Under the pieces are notes generated by a model. That model was not told where the DNA came from and made no database searches. It was given only the letters and a program-made list of their open reading frames with translations. Below are positions 32,900 to 42,481 of a stretch of DNA of 46,060 nt, piece after piece. Source of the DNA: Fulvivirga sp. GTDB lineage: Bacteria; Bacteroidota; Bacteroidia; Cytophagales; Cyclobacteriaceae. Where the stretch lies: NCBI GenBank assembly GCA_028280565.1, contig JANQLQ010000004.1, positions 1 through 46,060 of the forward strand, read 5' to 3'. The first letter of the stretch is position 1. Each line of letters starts with the position of its first letter. The position numbers and the translations under genes are program-made.

Positions 32900-35191
32900 T
32901 TAAGCTTTACCAAGAGCTGCAAGTACTTTTGCAGGGGTGATAGGAATCTCCCTGATCCTAACGCCAATGGCATTATACACGGCATTGGCTATCGCGGCTG
33001 CCGTGGCAATGTTAGAGGGTTCGCCGATACCGTAGGCGTCCGTAGAAGACTTAGCATTATAGTCTTCCATAAGCGCAATGTCGATCTCCGGGATATCCAT
33101 AGCATAAGGCACTTTGTAAGTGTCCAGTGTATGGTTTACCATATGTCCTGTATTACGATCTAAGATGCGATCTTCATACAATGCGTACGATATCCCCTGG
33201 ATGATCCCCCCATTAATTTGGCTTTCCAACTGTGTGATATTAATGGGCCTGCCACAACTATGGGCTGCCGTTACTTTATCGATCTTGATCATCCCCGTTT
33301 CAGTATCCACATTAAGCTCAACGAATTGTACCGAACCCAAGTCCCAATGTAAATACTCCCCGGCATATTCTTTTGTACGGCTCTCCGTGGCAGATACCTG
33401 GCTTACCGGCATGGAGGCCAAAGCTTCTCTAAAGGTCATTTTCTTAGAAGCATCTTTCGTAGAGATGACCTGGCCGTTCTCAGCCTTAAGCTCAGAAGCA
33501 TCGATCTCCAATTGATCTGCTACCATATCAAAGAGCTTTCGCTTGACTTGGTAGGCCGCATTCCTGGCAGCAGGTGTAATGGAAGCTGTGACTTGGCTTC
33601 CCCCGGACCCGGGAGCGTCTGGAAAAAGGGTGTCTCCTATCCGGACCATGATCTCTTCCGGGGTAATGCCCAACTCTTCAGCTACTACCTGTGCGAGTAT
33701 CGTCTTGGTACCTGTGCCAATGTCTTGCACACCGGAGCGTACCTCTATAGCACCGTCTTTAAATATCTTTACTTCTGCCGTAGCGTTGGTAGAATGAATG
33801 CGCCACCAACTCGATTGGGCCACACCTATTCCTTTCTTGACCACACCGGTACCCGATCCCGCAGGCTTTCTTCTCGACCAGGCGAATCGTTCGGCACCCA
33901 CTTTTCTTCCCACCTTCCTCACCTTACTTGGGTCGACCTTATCCCGGAGCGCTAGCGGGTCCATCCCTATTTTCTCGGCCAACTCATCTAGTATTTGTTC
34001 CAGCCCGAAAATCCCTTGTACCGCTCCCGGGGCTCTCCATGCAGCCCCCGGGCCGGCATGTGTGAACACATCGTATTGCTCCGTTCTAAAATTAGGGCAC
34101 GTATACATGGTTTGGGCTACCCCTCCTACTCCAGCGCCCAGGCCCACCCCGGCAGTACCATGGGACTTTTGCTCTATCGCGGTAAGTTCACCGTTCTTTT
34201 TCACACCCACCTTTAAATATTGAATAGAATTAGGACGGTTGCCCTGGGAGATCTGCTCCTCTTTACGGGTAGCCATCATCTTTACGGGCCGGCCTGTTTT
34301 CTTGGCCAGGTGGCCGGCAGCTACCCCGTGGGTACCTAAGCCATGTTTTGCGCCGAACCCACCGCCCATGAATTCTACGACAACACGGACTTTGCTCCTT
34401 GGCAACTCGAAGAGATCGGCAAATTCATTCCTTACGCCCTGTGTCCCCTGTGTGGAGGCATAAATGGTGACACCGTCCGGTTTCCAATCTACGATCATAC
34501 CATGTGATTCCAAGGCATTATGCGTCTGCACCTGTGTGCGATAGGTATTCTCTAACACTACATCGGCGGAGGCGAAGCCGGGTTCCAGTTCTCCCCTGGG
34601 CTTTCCTACATTCGGGCCCCTGACATTGCCTTTTAATTGCAAACCGCTTTCTATTTCTTCTCCACCTTCTGAAGCCGTCTGCTCCACGGGTGCCTCATAT
34701 ACGATAGGTGCTTCGGGGTCCATCGCTTTTTCCACATCTACCACGAAAGGCATGGTATTATAGTCTACCTTGATCATTGCTACAGCTTCTTCGGCTATGG
34801 CTTCTGACGTAGCTGCCACGGCTACTATAGGCTGCCCGGCATAGCGTACCTTGGGATACTCCTCACCTTCTTCATTTTGCATCATGTGGATACCGTATAC
34901 CCCTCGCAAGCTTTCGGCCTTGGAAGTATCGATGGCCCGGATCTCGGCACTGGGATGAGCAGCTAAAAGCATCTTGCCCACCAACAGGCCAGGCAGTTGA
35001 ATATCAGAGGTGTATTGAGCTGCCCCGGTCACCTTGGCCTGGGCATCAAGTCGTTTCACTCGTTTGCCGACGTGCTTGAGTTCTGCGTTCACGGGCCAGC
35101 CTTCCGGCTCGTTCATGGGCACTTCTCGCTCTACTTCGCTGATCTTATCTCCTGTGATGCCATAAGGCATTTTTATTTTTTTCTTCTCCAT
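32900..35191 (-). CDS. Molybdenum hydroxylase molybdopterin-binding subunit (PaoC/YagR type)
   Basis: The 763-residue large subunit has the aldehyde oxidase/xanthine dehydrogenase a/b hammerhead domain (residues about 35-155, VKRLDAQAKVTGAAQYTSDI) and the Mo-pterin domains (GGGFGAKHGLGTHG near 275, GPGAAWRAPGAVQG near 380, GSGGSQVT near 530). The C-terminal GIGEPSN (near 725) carries the catalytic glutamate. It hydroxylates aldehydes or heterocycles with water as oxygen source. It follows the [2Fe-2S] gene by seven bases. Without its own signal, it may be exported with the Tat-tagged small subunit as in PaoABC. Confidence 0.92.
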   Translation of the reverse strand: MEKKKIKMPYGITGDKISEVEREVPMNEPEGWPVNAELKHVGKRVKRLDAQAKVTGAAQYTSDIQLPGLLVGKMLLAAHPSAEIRAIDTSKAESLRGVYGIHMMQNEEGEEYPKVRYAGQPIVAVAATSEAIAEEAVAMIKVDYNTMPFVVDVEKAMDPEAPIVYEAPVEQTASEGGEEIESGLQLKGNVRGPNVGKPRGELEPGFASADVVLENTYRTQVQTHNALESHGMIVDWKPDGVTIYASTQGTQGVRNEFADLFELPRSKVRVVVEFMGGGFGAKHGLGTHGVAAGHLAKKTGRPVKMMATRKEEQISQGNRPNSIQYLKVGVKKNGELTAIEQKSHGTAGVGLGAGVGGVAQTMYTCPNFRTEQYDVFTHAGPGAAWRAPGAVQGIFGLEQILDELAEKIGMDPLALRDKVDPSKVRKVGRKVGAERFAWSRRKPAGSGTGVVKKGIGVAQSSWWRIHSTNATAEVKIFKDGAIEVRSGVQDIGTGTKTILAQVVAEELGITPEEIMVRIGDTLFPDAPGSGGSQVTASITPAARNAAYQVKRKLFDMVADQLEIDASELKAENGQVISTKDASKKMTFREALASMPVSQVSATESRTKEYAGEYLHWDLGSVQFVELNVDTETGMIKIDKVTAAHSCGRPINITQLESQINGGIIQGISYALYEDRILDRNTGHMVNHTLDTYKVPYAMDIPEIDIALMEDYNAKSSTDAYGIGEPSNIATAAAIANAVYNAIGVRIREIPITPAKVLAALGKA

Positions 35192-35198
35192 AGCTGTG

Positions 35199-35819
35199 CT
35201 ATTTTATCTTTTTTGCTGCGGCTAACGTGGCTTGAAATACATGTGGGTAAGTGCCACAACGACAGTAATTTCCCCTGGTAGCGTGTTTTACATCTTCCAA
35301 TGTAGGATTAGGATTCTCCTCGAGCAAATGCGCTGTGCTCATGATCATACCGGGAGTACAATAGCCACACTGCATAGCGTCATGATCTATAAATGCTTCT
35401 TGTATAGGGTGGAGTTGACCATCGACGGCCAGCCCTTCAACGGTGGTCACTTCGCGGTCGCCTACGTCCATGGCAAAGGTCATGCATGCATTGACCGGCG
35501 ACTTATCGATCCAAACGGTGCAAGCCGAGCAAGAGCCGCGGTCACATACCACCTTGGTGCCGGTCAATTGTAGCTTATCTCTCAAGGCCTCGGCCAGTGT
35601 GGATCTCGGCTCAACAGCTAGGGATCTCACCTTACCGTTTACCTTCATTTCTATGGTAACAGGGTCCGGACCCACCGTTTTTGATTCTTCGGTCTTTTTA
35701 CCGTCTTTCCCTAAAACACCGGTTTGAAGTACTATGGTCCCTGCCGTGGTTAGGCCCGCCCCTTTTAGAAATCCACGCCTGCTAGTACCTTTTTTGGTAA
35801 GTTTTTCGTTGTTTTCCAT
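35199..35819 (-). CDS. Tat-signal [2Fe-2S] subunit of molybdenum hydroxylase (PaoA/YagT type)
   Basis: The 206-residue small subunit begins with a twin-arginine leader (TSRRGFLKGAGLTTAG). Cluster I cysteines appear in CDRGSCSACTVW (near residue 95) with a later Cys in NACMTF, and cluster II cysteines in CGYCTPGM (near 147) and CRCGTYPH (near 187). It relays electrons from the Mo cofactor to FAD. The order small-large-medium subunit is that of paoABC (yagTRS); the pao accessory chaperone gene paoD is not present nearby. The Tat leader implies the whole enzyme works in the periplasm. Confidence 0.92.
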   Translation of the reverse strand: MENNEKLTKKGTSRRGFLKGAGLTTAGTIVLQTGVLGKDGKKTEESKTVGPDPVTIEMKVNGKVRSLAVEPRSTLAEALRDKLQLTGTKVVCDRGSCSACTVWIDKSPVNACMTFAMDVGDREVTTVEGLAVDGQLHPIQEAFIDHDAMQCGYCTPGMIMSTAHLLEENPNPTLEDVKHATRGNYCRCGTYPHVFQATLAAAKKIK

Positions 35820-36347
35820 GCTTAGTTGGTTTGAGGAAATGTTGTATTAAGTTAGCAAACATTGATCTGAAATTTCAATGATTCCAAAAGTGCAGACGGA
35901 ATTATATCCGTTTGTTCCGTCATCCTCGATGAACAACCGCTGTAAGGGTACAGATGACGTGGGATAACCGGGATATGGATGGTGGGAATATTGGTTTAAA
36001 ATGGGGCAGCGTCCTTTGCAGGGGCTTTAAACTGTGCTCTTTTGCTCTCGGATCGTTGTGTTCGGATCTCAAAAAATTTATAAACCTCAACTCGATTTAA
36101 AATTATTGTCGCCCAGGCTTAAGAGAGGGTTTTGAATAATTTCACAGTTTTTAAACTGGGCAGTAGTTTCCGTTCTACGACAAAGCAGATTCCGGCTCTC
36201 CCAATGAGCCCTTTCACAACCACCGGCCCGGAATGACGGTCATTTTTTTAATCGAGCCCAGGTTATAATATCCATTCTTCTAGATCCAAGTAGGTTTTAG
36301 TTTTGGGGATCAAGATAATCCAATAATTTATCACTTTACACCAAAAG
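35820..36347. other. Gene-free spacer containing dispersed repeat A copy 2
   Basis: No credible gene is seen in this 528-base gap. The section 36114-36247 is the second copy of dispersed repeat A (matching 23172-23302). The rest (35820-36113) is AT-rich with the promoter region of the hydroxylase operon presumably near 35830-35900; no clear consensus site was found. Confidence 0.7.
36114..36247. repeat. Dispersed repeat A, copy 2
   Basis: The segment aligns with 23172-23302: GGTTTTGAATAATT, TTTCCGTTCTACGACA, AATGAGCCCT and CCGGCCCGGAATGACGGTCATTTTTTT are shared. It has no open frame. Unlike copy 1, it has no MITE-like element next to it, so the two repeats are independent. Confidence 0.75.
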
Positions 36348-37439
36348 TCAAGCCGCATCTACTGCTTGGAGTCCCCCAGTGCCTTGTACAACAGCATAAA
36401 TGGATACCTCTTCTGATTTGCCTCTTAGGCTAATGCCAGCTAACTCTTCAAAACTAAAACCATCCTGTTCCAGTTGATCCAGCAGGTATCCCGAGATCAA
36501 CAACTCCCGGTTAAAGTCGTTGCATTTACCTTGTATCCTAGCAGCCGTATTGAGGGTGTCGCCATGGTAAGCAATTTCTTTTTTATATTTTCCCACCTCG
36601 GTAACCGTGACGTTACCAGCGTTCATACCCGCCTTAAAAAAGGGCACGACCCCGTATTTTTCAATGTAATGATTGCGCCTGTCGACCAGTTTTTGTTTGA
36701 AATTGAAATAGGCATGTAAGCAGTTTTGGTTCCTGATACCGTCTTTCAATTCCCAGGTCAAGATGACTTCATCCCCCACATATTGATAGATCTCGGCCTC
36801 ATTTTCTAACACTATGGCCAGGTCGTTAAAGCAGTCTTGAATGAAAAGGCTGTACCGGATATGTCCTAGCTTTTCGGCCAGTTGTGTCGAGGATTGCAAA
36901 TCAAGGAACATGAAGATCCTCTCTTCTTCGTGGGGTTTGTAAAACTTACCGAGTAATAGTTTTTTAAGATTGTTGCCCCCGAGTAATAGATTGACCTGGG
37001 CCAGTATGATCATAAAAACATCGATGGTAAGGATGTAAAAGTAAATAGCAAAACTGCCTGGCTCTACCATGAACTCCGCTAACCCCACATTGACCTCGAA
37101 AACCCGGGTGACTAGCGTATACGATACTAGGATGAGCAAAGCTATAAAGAGAAGGAAGTATATTACCCTGAGGATCAAAAGCTTTTGCAAAGACATGCGC
37201 CCGTATACCTTTGACTCCATCAAGACTTGTGCATAGCCAGATATGCTGCCGAAAAACGGGCCTAAAAAGCAAGCGACCAGTATACTGCTCCAAAGGTCGA
37301 ATTGAACTGAGCCTAATTCCAGTGTGCCGGAGCCGCGGACGATGCTTAAAAAAATAAAAGCCAATGTCCATCCCACAGAGTAATCGCGGATGATCCGCCA
37401 CCTTCGTTTATTCCTGAACTTCATTCCTGTTGCAAGCAT
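36348..37439 (-). CDS. Membrane adenylate/guanylate cyclase (class III)
   Basis: The 363-residue protein has four membrane spans in its first 160 residues and a class III nucleotide cyclase domain at about 172-345. Metal-binding aspartates lie in MFLDLQSSTQLAEKLG (near 178) and QYVGDEVILTW (near 222). FKAGMNAGNVTVTEVG (near 270) and YHGDTLNTAARIQ (near 291) are family hallmarks. It would make cAMP or cGMP from ATP or GTP at the membrane; the nucleotide cannot be told from sequence. The start may be at 37439 (ATG) or the second Met six residues later. It is flanked by gene-poor spacers and transcribed alone. Confidence 0.87.
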   Translation of the reverse strand: MLATGMKFRNKRRWRIIRDYSVGWTLAFIFLSIVRGSGTLELGSVQFDLWSSILVACFLGPFFGSISGYAQVLMESKVYGRMSLQKLLILRVIYFLLFIALLILVSYTLVTRVFEVNVGLAEFMVEPGSFAIYFYILTIDVFMIILAQVNLLLGGNNLKKLLLGKFYKPHEEERIFMFLDLQSSTQLAEKLGHIRYSLFIQDCFNDLAIVLENEAEIYQYVGDEVILTWELKDGIRNQNCLHAYFNFKQKLVDRRNHYIEKYGVVPFFKAGMNAGNVTVTEVGKYKKEIAYHGDTLNTAARIQGKCNDFNRELLISGYLLDQLEQDGFSFEELAGISLRGKSEEVSIYAVVQGTGGLQAVDAA

Positions 37440-37639
37440 GGATCACTTACCGTATCCACTTATCCATTGATGAAATGAAAGATAGAAAACGAGAGATTCT
37501 ATTTCAACGTCGTGCCCAATTTTATTCACGGATTTTACAATTCATCTCTTTGTATCGACAGTCCAGGGTGTTTTTTTTCAATATAGGTTAAGGCATTGTG
37601 TTATTTGACATAAAGTATTGAACCTCGAAACCAAGTATC

Positions 37640-38935
37640 ATGAAAAGATCTATTACCCTTTTTTTAGTTATTACAAGTTTGAAAAGTTTTGCCCAGTATG
37701 ATAGTACCTACACGCAGGCCTACCTGGAAAAAAGCACTAAGTTTGCTTGGCTCACATTAGGGGCAGAGCTCTTTACCGAGCCCGGTGGCACTGCACAATT
37801 CATTGATGGTGGTATTCTGCGCGAAACATCGTTCCAAAACGCTATCACCCCCCGCCTCACCATTGGCGGGATCCATTTCTGGGGCTATACTGATTTTTAT
37901 ATTACATTTCCCCTGGATTTCGCTTCCATCCGGGATACACCTCCTGAATTTGAAACCCTGGAATTCCGAAAAGGGATCGAAACAGGAGCACGGTTTTATC
38001 CCCTTAAGCTACAGCCTGGCCGGGTCAGCCCCTTTGCAGGGATAAGCTTTAATACTACCAGCTACCGGCAGGAATTAAATGGTACTAACTTCAGTGAAGG
38101 CACCCCCCTTCACCAGCAAGTAGTGGGGCCGTTAGAATTTGGTCTTACCTATACTACGGATAACTATTTGATCACCGCTTCTGCCTACTACCGTACGATG
38201 GATGACTTTAATTATTCTCTATCCGCTGGTGGCGAGGTAGGGGTAATTTCACCTGATCCGATGTCCTTTAGCCTGCGTGTATACAAGTACTGGGACACGG
38301 ACCGGCACATGAGGCAGCCCAAAGTTGTTCGCAGGTTGAACCGGATGCATGACATTTTGGAAGAAGAGAATAAGCTAAGCGCCTGGTATTGGGGTATTGG
38401 TCCGTCGGCCGCTATACAGCTTTCCAAATCCTCCTACCTGCAAAACAATTTTCCCTACTTATACAATGACCGCATTGGAGGCTTTATGCCTGATATCACC
38501 TTCGGACGTTTTTTCGCCCGCCCGGATATGAATTTGGGGGTGTCTTATCGTACCCTTGGCCATCGGTTGAGAGGTTTTGATACAGAAATAAAGTTAAGAC
38601 GTCATTCGTTTATGTTTGAAGCTTACAAAAACCTTTTTGATTACCTCGGCTTTGTTCCCTACCTGGGGATCACTGCATCAGTAGAAGACCTCCGTGCCGA
38701 GGTAAATGGTACGGAATACCAACAGACCAAAGGAGCTGTGGGGTTGATTTTTGGCTGGGATATCCGGGTCACCAACACTGGGACCAGTCTACTGCGTACT
38801 AACCTGCGCTGGACCCCAAACCTGCACTTAGACGTAGAAGGTGACGAGATCATGTTTGACCACCTGGAATTCAATTTTATCCAATACGTTCACTTCATCG
38901 GGAGGAAAAAAGCGTATGCGAAGTACAGTAAGTAA
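37640..38935 (+). CDS. Predicted outer-membrane beta-barrel protein of unknown function
   Basis: The 431-residue protein starts with a signal peptide (MKRSITLFLVITSLKSFAQ). The mature part is rich in alternating aromatic/polar strands (GGIHFWGYTDFYITFPL, GLTYTTDNYLITASAYYR, NLRWTPNLHLDVEG) and repeats tyrosine-rich turns, which suggests an outer-membrane barrel. I do not recognise a named family. It stands alone, divergent from the cyclase gene, with a 200-base AT-rich upstream region. A MITE-like element is inserted directly at its stop codon, leaving the coding part intact. Confidence 0.7.
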   Translation: MKRSITLFLVITSLKSFAQYDSTYTQAYLEKSTKFAWLTLGAELFTEPGGTAQFIDGGILRETSFQNAITPRLTIGGIHFWGYTDFYITFPLDFASIRDTPPEFETLEFRKGIETGARFYPLKLQPGRVSPFAGISFNTTSYRQELNGTNFSEGTPLHQQVVGPLEFGLTYTTDNYLITASAYYRTMDDFNYSLSAGGEVGVISPDPMSFSLRVYKYWDTDRHMRQPKVVRRLNRMHDILEEENKLSAWYWGIGPSAAIQLSKSSYLQNNFPYLYNDRIGGFMPDITFGRFFARPDMNLGVSYRTLGHRLRGFDTEIKLRRHSFMFEAYKNLFDYLGFVPYLGITASVEDLRAEVNGTEYQQTKGAVGLIFGWDIRVTNTGTSLLRTNLRWTPNLHLDVEGDEIMFDHLEFNFIQYVHFIGRKKAYAKYSK

Positions 38936-39264
38936 TACAGGGCGCCCTTGAAAATTAGGATTGATGATAAACGTCTATTTTTTAGCAAATTAGGAGACAT
39001 TTTTAAGATGTTCCGGGTAGTGCGAACTTCGAAATGAGTAGTTTAAGCGGGATTTTGTGGTTCTAAGTTCGTTCATTTTCTTTTGCACGCCCAAAAGAAA
39101 ACGAACCAAAAGAAAAAGGCGCCAGTAACAAAGCCCATTTTCTCCGCAAAACGCGCTATCCAGCCCCTATAGGCCGCTTACCCACAACCCTCAAATGGGC
39201 CGCGCTGTTCCTGGATGTCCCCCCTCCATACGCTAATTGAATTTTCAAGGATGCCATAATACAG
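38933..39264 (+). mobile_element. MITE-like element, copy 3, with 8 bp target duplication
   Basis: The element 38941-39256 starts GGCGCCCTTGAAAA and ends TTTTCAAGGATGCCA. It is flanked on both sides by TAATACAG (38933-38940 and 39257-39264), an 8 bp direct repeat that marks a transposition event. The left duplication includes the TAA stop of the upstream gene. The interior aligns with copies 1 and 2 and carries a hairpin of GTTCGTT/AACGAAC type near 39069-39105. No transposase is encoded, so movement would need a matching enzyme elsewhere in the genome. Confidence 0.88.
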
Positions 39265-39412
39265 GTCATCCCCGATCAATCTGTGCACAAGAGACCAGGT
39301 CTTTTGAAAGTCCTAAATCACTTTTTCAAGCCAATACTCTTGGAACGTTTTCCAACAGCATCAAAGAAGGTAAAATGAATGGTCTTACCAGGCTTAGGCC
39401 CGGCTAGTCTTG

Positions 39413-41344
39413 CTAGGGAATGGCCGTTTTAAAAGGCGTAGCGGGTAACCCTGCCGAGTTTACCAGGTTCAGCTCCCCCGGGTTATTGGCCCAGGCGTAT
39501 TTGATGTGCCTAGGAGACTTTATACCCGGATGCCATACGACTACCTCCTCTTTTCCTTTTACCTCGGCCTCTGCCCACTGGTAGATGCCGTCCTTACCCG
39601 CAATTGCGAAGCCTTTAAGTTTGGTTTGGCGATCCTGGGCAGCGAGGCCGGAACCCACATGTTCAAATTTGAGCTTCACTTTATCCTTTTCCACCCTAGC
39701 TGTTTTTAAGATGGGGCCGGCATAGACAAGGTCTTTCCCATAGGCTATTTTTTTGGCGGCTAGCGCGAGCCTTTTGCCCACATCTTGCTTGTTCTTAGGA
39801 TGAATATCACCGGCTTCACCAAGGTCTATGGCCAAGGCCATACCCGTATTTTTTACGGCTAAGGTTTGGGTTTGCGAACCACGCAACTCCGCCCAATTGC
39901 TCTGCTGGTTAGGATCGTCTGTAGTAGCCATATAGTTGGCAAGTTGCACAAACAAGAACGGGAAGTCTCCTTGCCCCCATTGTGATCGCCAATTCTTGAT
40001 CATCATCGGGAAAAGCTCCGCATAACGGGCGGCTTGAGAGGCATTGGACTCTCCTTGGTACCAGGTCACGCCCCTAATGCCGTAAGGAATAAGCGGATCG
40101 ATCATACCGTTATACAACACGGTAGGTCCATAGTTTTGCCCCATTACAGGTGGACGGGGAGGAATATTATCCGTTCCTATCTTATATTTCCATTCTCCAG
40201 CAAGCCCAAGTTTCGTGTTGCCGTAGTGGAGGAAAAAGTCTTCAGCATTTCCATGGAGCCCACCGCCCCCACCGGTATCTTCCACCCTGACCGTCAAAAT
40301 GTTTTTGCCCTTCCGGAGATGCTCTGAAGGTATTTCGTATTTCCTCTTTTGATCCCATTTCTCTTGGGTACTCCCTACAAGGTGCCCGTTGATGTAGGTC
40401 CGGTCGCTATCATCGATAGGTCCTAAATGAAGGGTGTAATTGTCATCTTGAACAGCTTGGAGCGAAAATGTTTTTTTAAACCATACCACACCATCCAGTC
40501 CCGGGTGCCCGGCTGATTCCCACAGGATAGGAATATCCATCTGCTCCCATCTCTTACCGGCATTCTCTTTGTCCATCCAACGTTCTTGCAGTCCCCTGTC
40601 TCCTGCCTCGAACTGGGTCAGCCAGTCTTTACGCGCTTGCTTAGATTGAGCCACGGCATTTTCATAGTTTGAGGCTTTTATCTCGTCAACACGGCTCTTA
40701 AGCCTGTCATTCTCAAACGCCTCGGCACTCATCCATGGCTCTACTTTAGACCCACCCCAGCTGGTATTGATAAGCCCGATGGGCACATCCAGCTCCTCTT
40801 TAAGGTCACGGCCGAAGTAGTAGGCTACTGCAGAAAATTGGTCAACCGTTGCTGGCGAACAAACTTGCCACTTTCCTTCTACATCAGCTGCTGGCTGGAA
40901 AGCGATTTGATGCTCAACCGTGAAGAGCCTGATCTTGGGATGATCGGCCTGTGCGATCTCTTGTGAGGCATCTTTTGATCGTGCTACCGACCATTCCATA
41001 TTCGATTGACCTGAGCATATCCATACTTCACCTACCATTACATCGTTAAAATTAACCTCCGAACTACCGCTAATGGTCAGTTGGAAGGGACCTCCAGCCT
41101 TTTGGGCAGGCAAAGTAAGCTTCCAATGGCCTTGACCATCCGCCCGCGTTTTTGATTCCTGCCCGTTCATACGTGCCATAATTTCTTGGTTGGGCTGGTC
41201 TTTTCCCCAAATGGGTATCGGCATTTCTCGTTGCAAGACCATATGATCGGAAAATATTGCCGGTAGCTTTGGTGGCTGCTGCCCGTATCCTATTAAAGGG
41301 AGAATAATAGTAAGTGTTAGCGTTAAGATTTTATGTGAATTCAT
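39413..41344 (-). CDS. Sialate O-acetylesterase-like (SASA family) exported esterase
   Basis: The 643-residue protein has a signal peptide (LTLTIILPLIGYGQ). The SGNH/SASA domain shows the nucleophile serine in WICSGQSNMEWS (near residue 112), GVTWYQGESNAS (near 430) and the Asp-x-His pair in EAGDIHPKNKQDVG (near 530). Between them, residues about 275-375 form a galactose-binding-like insert (DGVVWFKKTFSL, YINGHLVGSTQ), as in related carbohydrate esterases. It removes acetyl groups from sialic acid or other acetylated glycans in the periplasm. No sialic acid catabolic genes are nearby, so the natural substrate may be a plant or algal polysaccharide. Confidence 0.88.
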   Translation of the reverse strand: MNSHKILTLTLTIILPLIGYGQQPPKLPAIFSDHMVLQREMPIPIWGKDQPNQEIMARMNGQESKTRADGQGHWKLTLPAQKAGGPFQLTISGSSEVNFNDVMVGEVWICSGQSNMEWSVARSKDASQEIAQADHPKIRLFTVEHQIAFQPAADVEGKWQVCSPATVDQFSAVAYYFGRDLKEELDVPIGLINTSWGGSKVEPWMSAEAFENDRLKSRVDEIKASNYENAVAQSKQARKDWLTQFEAGDRGLQERWMDKENAGKRWEQMDIPILWESAGHPGLDGVVWFKKTFSLQAVQDDNYTLHLGPIDDSDRTYINGHLVGSTQEKWDQKRKYEIPSEHLRKGKNILTVRVEDTGGGGGLHGNAEDFFLHYGNTKLGLAGEWKYKIGTDNIPPRPPVMGQNYGPTVLYNGMIDPLIPYGIRGVTWYQGESNASQAARYAELFPMMIKNWRSQWGQGDFPFLFVQLANYMATTDDPNQQSNWAELRGSQTQTLAVKNTGMALAIDLGEAGDIHPKNKQDVGKRLALAAKKIAYGKDLVYAGPILKTARVEKDKVKLKFEHVGSGLAAQDRQTKLKGFAIAGKDGIYQWAEAEVKGKEEVVVWHPGIKSPRHIKYAWANNPGELNLVNSAGLPATPFKTAIP

Positions 41345-41428
41345 GGTGTAGAAAAAACTTTAAGGTATCCCTAGCCGCTCGACTGCTGGGAAGAAGTTGT
41401 GTTTTGTTTTCTGTCTAAAACTTAAAGA

Positions 41429-42328
41429 TCAAAAGTTTAAGGTTAGTGTGTCGCTACTATCCCTCGAAGCTGGAACCTTGATGTTACAGTCCAATCGTTT
41501 GTTTAAGCGATGGATGAGGTGTGCTGCTAATAAGGGGGATTCCTTTTCATGGTTTTGATGCACAAAGAAATAAAGCTCTCGGAGCCCATGGCCTATCCAG
41601 GTGTCTACCCTTTCTACCCAATCTTCCAATCGCCCGTAATCTGATTCATGGTTAGATCCTACCCATCGTATGAAGGCATAAGGAGTGGTCAAACGCATGT
41701 GCATGAGATCTCTACGGCCAGCCGTATCTGTGAGGATGTTAGTGATTTGGTGCTTTTCCAACAGGTCAAAAAGTGCCCCGGAAATGGCATCGTCATTATA
41801 CCAAGCCGTGTTGCGAAGTTCTATGGCCAAGGGAATTGCTTTTGGGAACTGTTCAACAAAAGTGACCAGCCGATCAAAATTTTTCGGTCCAAAATTATCA
41901 TGTAACTGCAAGAAAGCCATTCCTAACTTAGAGTCGAACGCTGTAATGTTATCACAAAACTCCTCGGTAATCGATGTTACGTTGTTAAGGCGCCGTAAAT
42001 GACTTATCATTTGTGGTACTTTTGGGAAAAATTTAAAATGTCCCGGGGTCTTGTCTCTCCATTTTTCGATTTGCGCTGGGCCGTAATTGTTATAAAAAGT
42101 AGCGTTGAGTTCAATGCTATTAAATTGGGTAGCGTAGTACTCGAGTTCGTCTTTTATTCCCCTGGGGTAGAAATTGGCCAGGTCCTGCCGGTTCCACTTG
42201 GCACAGCCTACATAAATATTGACCTTTTCTACGGGTGATGATCGCTTAAGTACCTCTATGGTACCTTGGGGATCAGGGGGGATTGTAAAATCAATTTGCT
42301 CGGGGTTTTCAACTTTACCAAATTTCAT
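41429..42328 (-). CDS. DUF72-family protein
   Basis: The protein of about 299 residues from MKFGKVENPEQ is a TIM-barrel DUF72 (YecE-like) protein. NIYVGCAKWNRQDLANFYP near residue 38, NSIELNATFYNNYG near 68, KFFPKVPQMISHLRRL near 98 and AFLQLHDNF near 135 are family segments, and AIELRNTAWY follows. The biochemical role of DUF72 is not established. The frame is open to 42472, but the extra 48 residues look unlike protein and the Met at 42326-42328 suits the family. It lies about 150 bases after the 2H phosphoesterase gene on the same strand. Confidence 0.85.
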   Translation of the reverse strand: MKFGKVENPEQIDFTIPPDPQGTIEVLKRSSPVEKVNIYVGCAKWNRQDLANFYPRGIKDELEYYATQFNSIELNATFYNNYGPAQIEKWRDKTPGHFKFFPKVPQMISHLRRLNNVTSITEEFCDNITAFDSKLGMAFLQLHDNFGPKNFDRLVTFVEQFPKAIPLAIELRNTAWYNDDAISGALFDLLEKHQITNILTDTAGRRDLMHMRLTTPYAFIRWVGSNHESDYGRLEDWVERVDTWIGHGLRELYFFVHQNHEKESPLLAAHLIHRLNKRLDCNIKVPASRDSSDTLTLNF

Positions 42329-42481
42329 AGCAGCATTATTGGGTTTAAATGACCTGTTTAAAGTTAAAAGGTTGATCCGATAAATCACCGCTTCCTTTCC
42401 AGCTTTTTGGCCATGACACGGGATGAATGCCCAATGGTATGAAAGGGCTCTCTTGGTAATCACCAATTTCAACCGTGACTA

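Noticed and set aside
42329-42472. N-terminal 48-residue extension of the DUF72 protein
   Set aside because: The extension has no protein-like pattern, and the Met at 42328 matches the usual start of the family.
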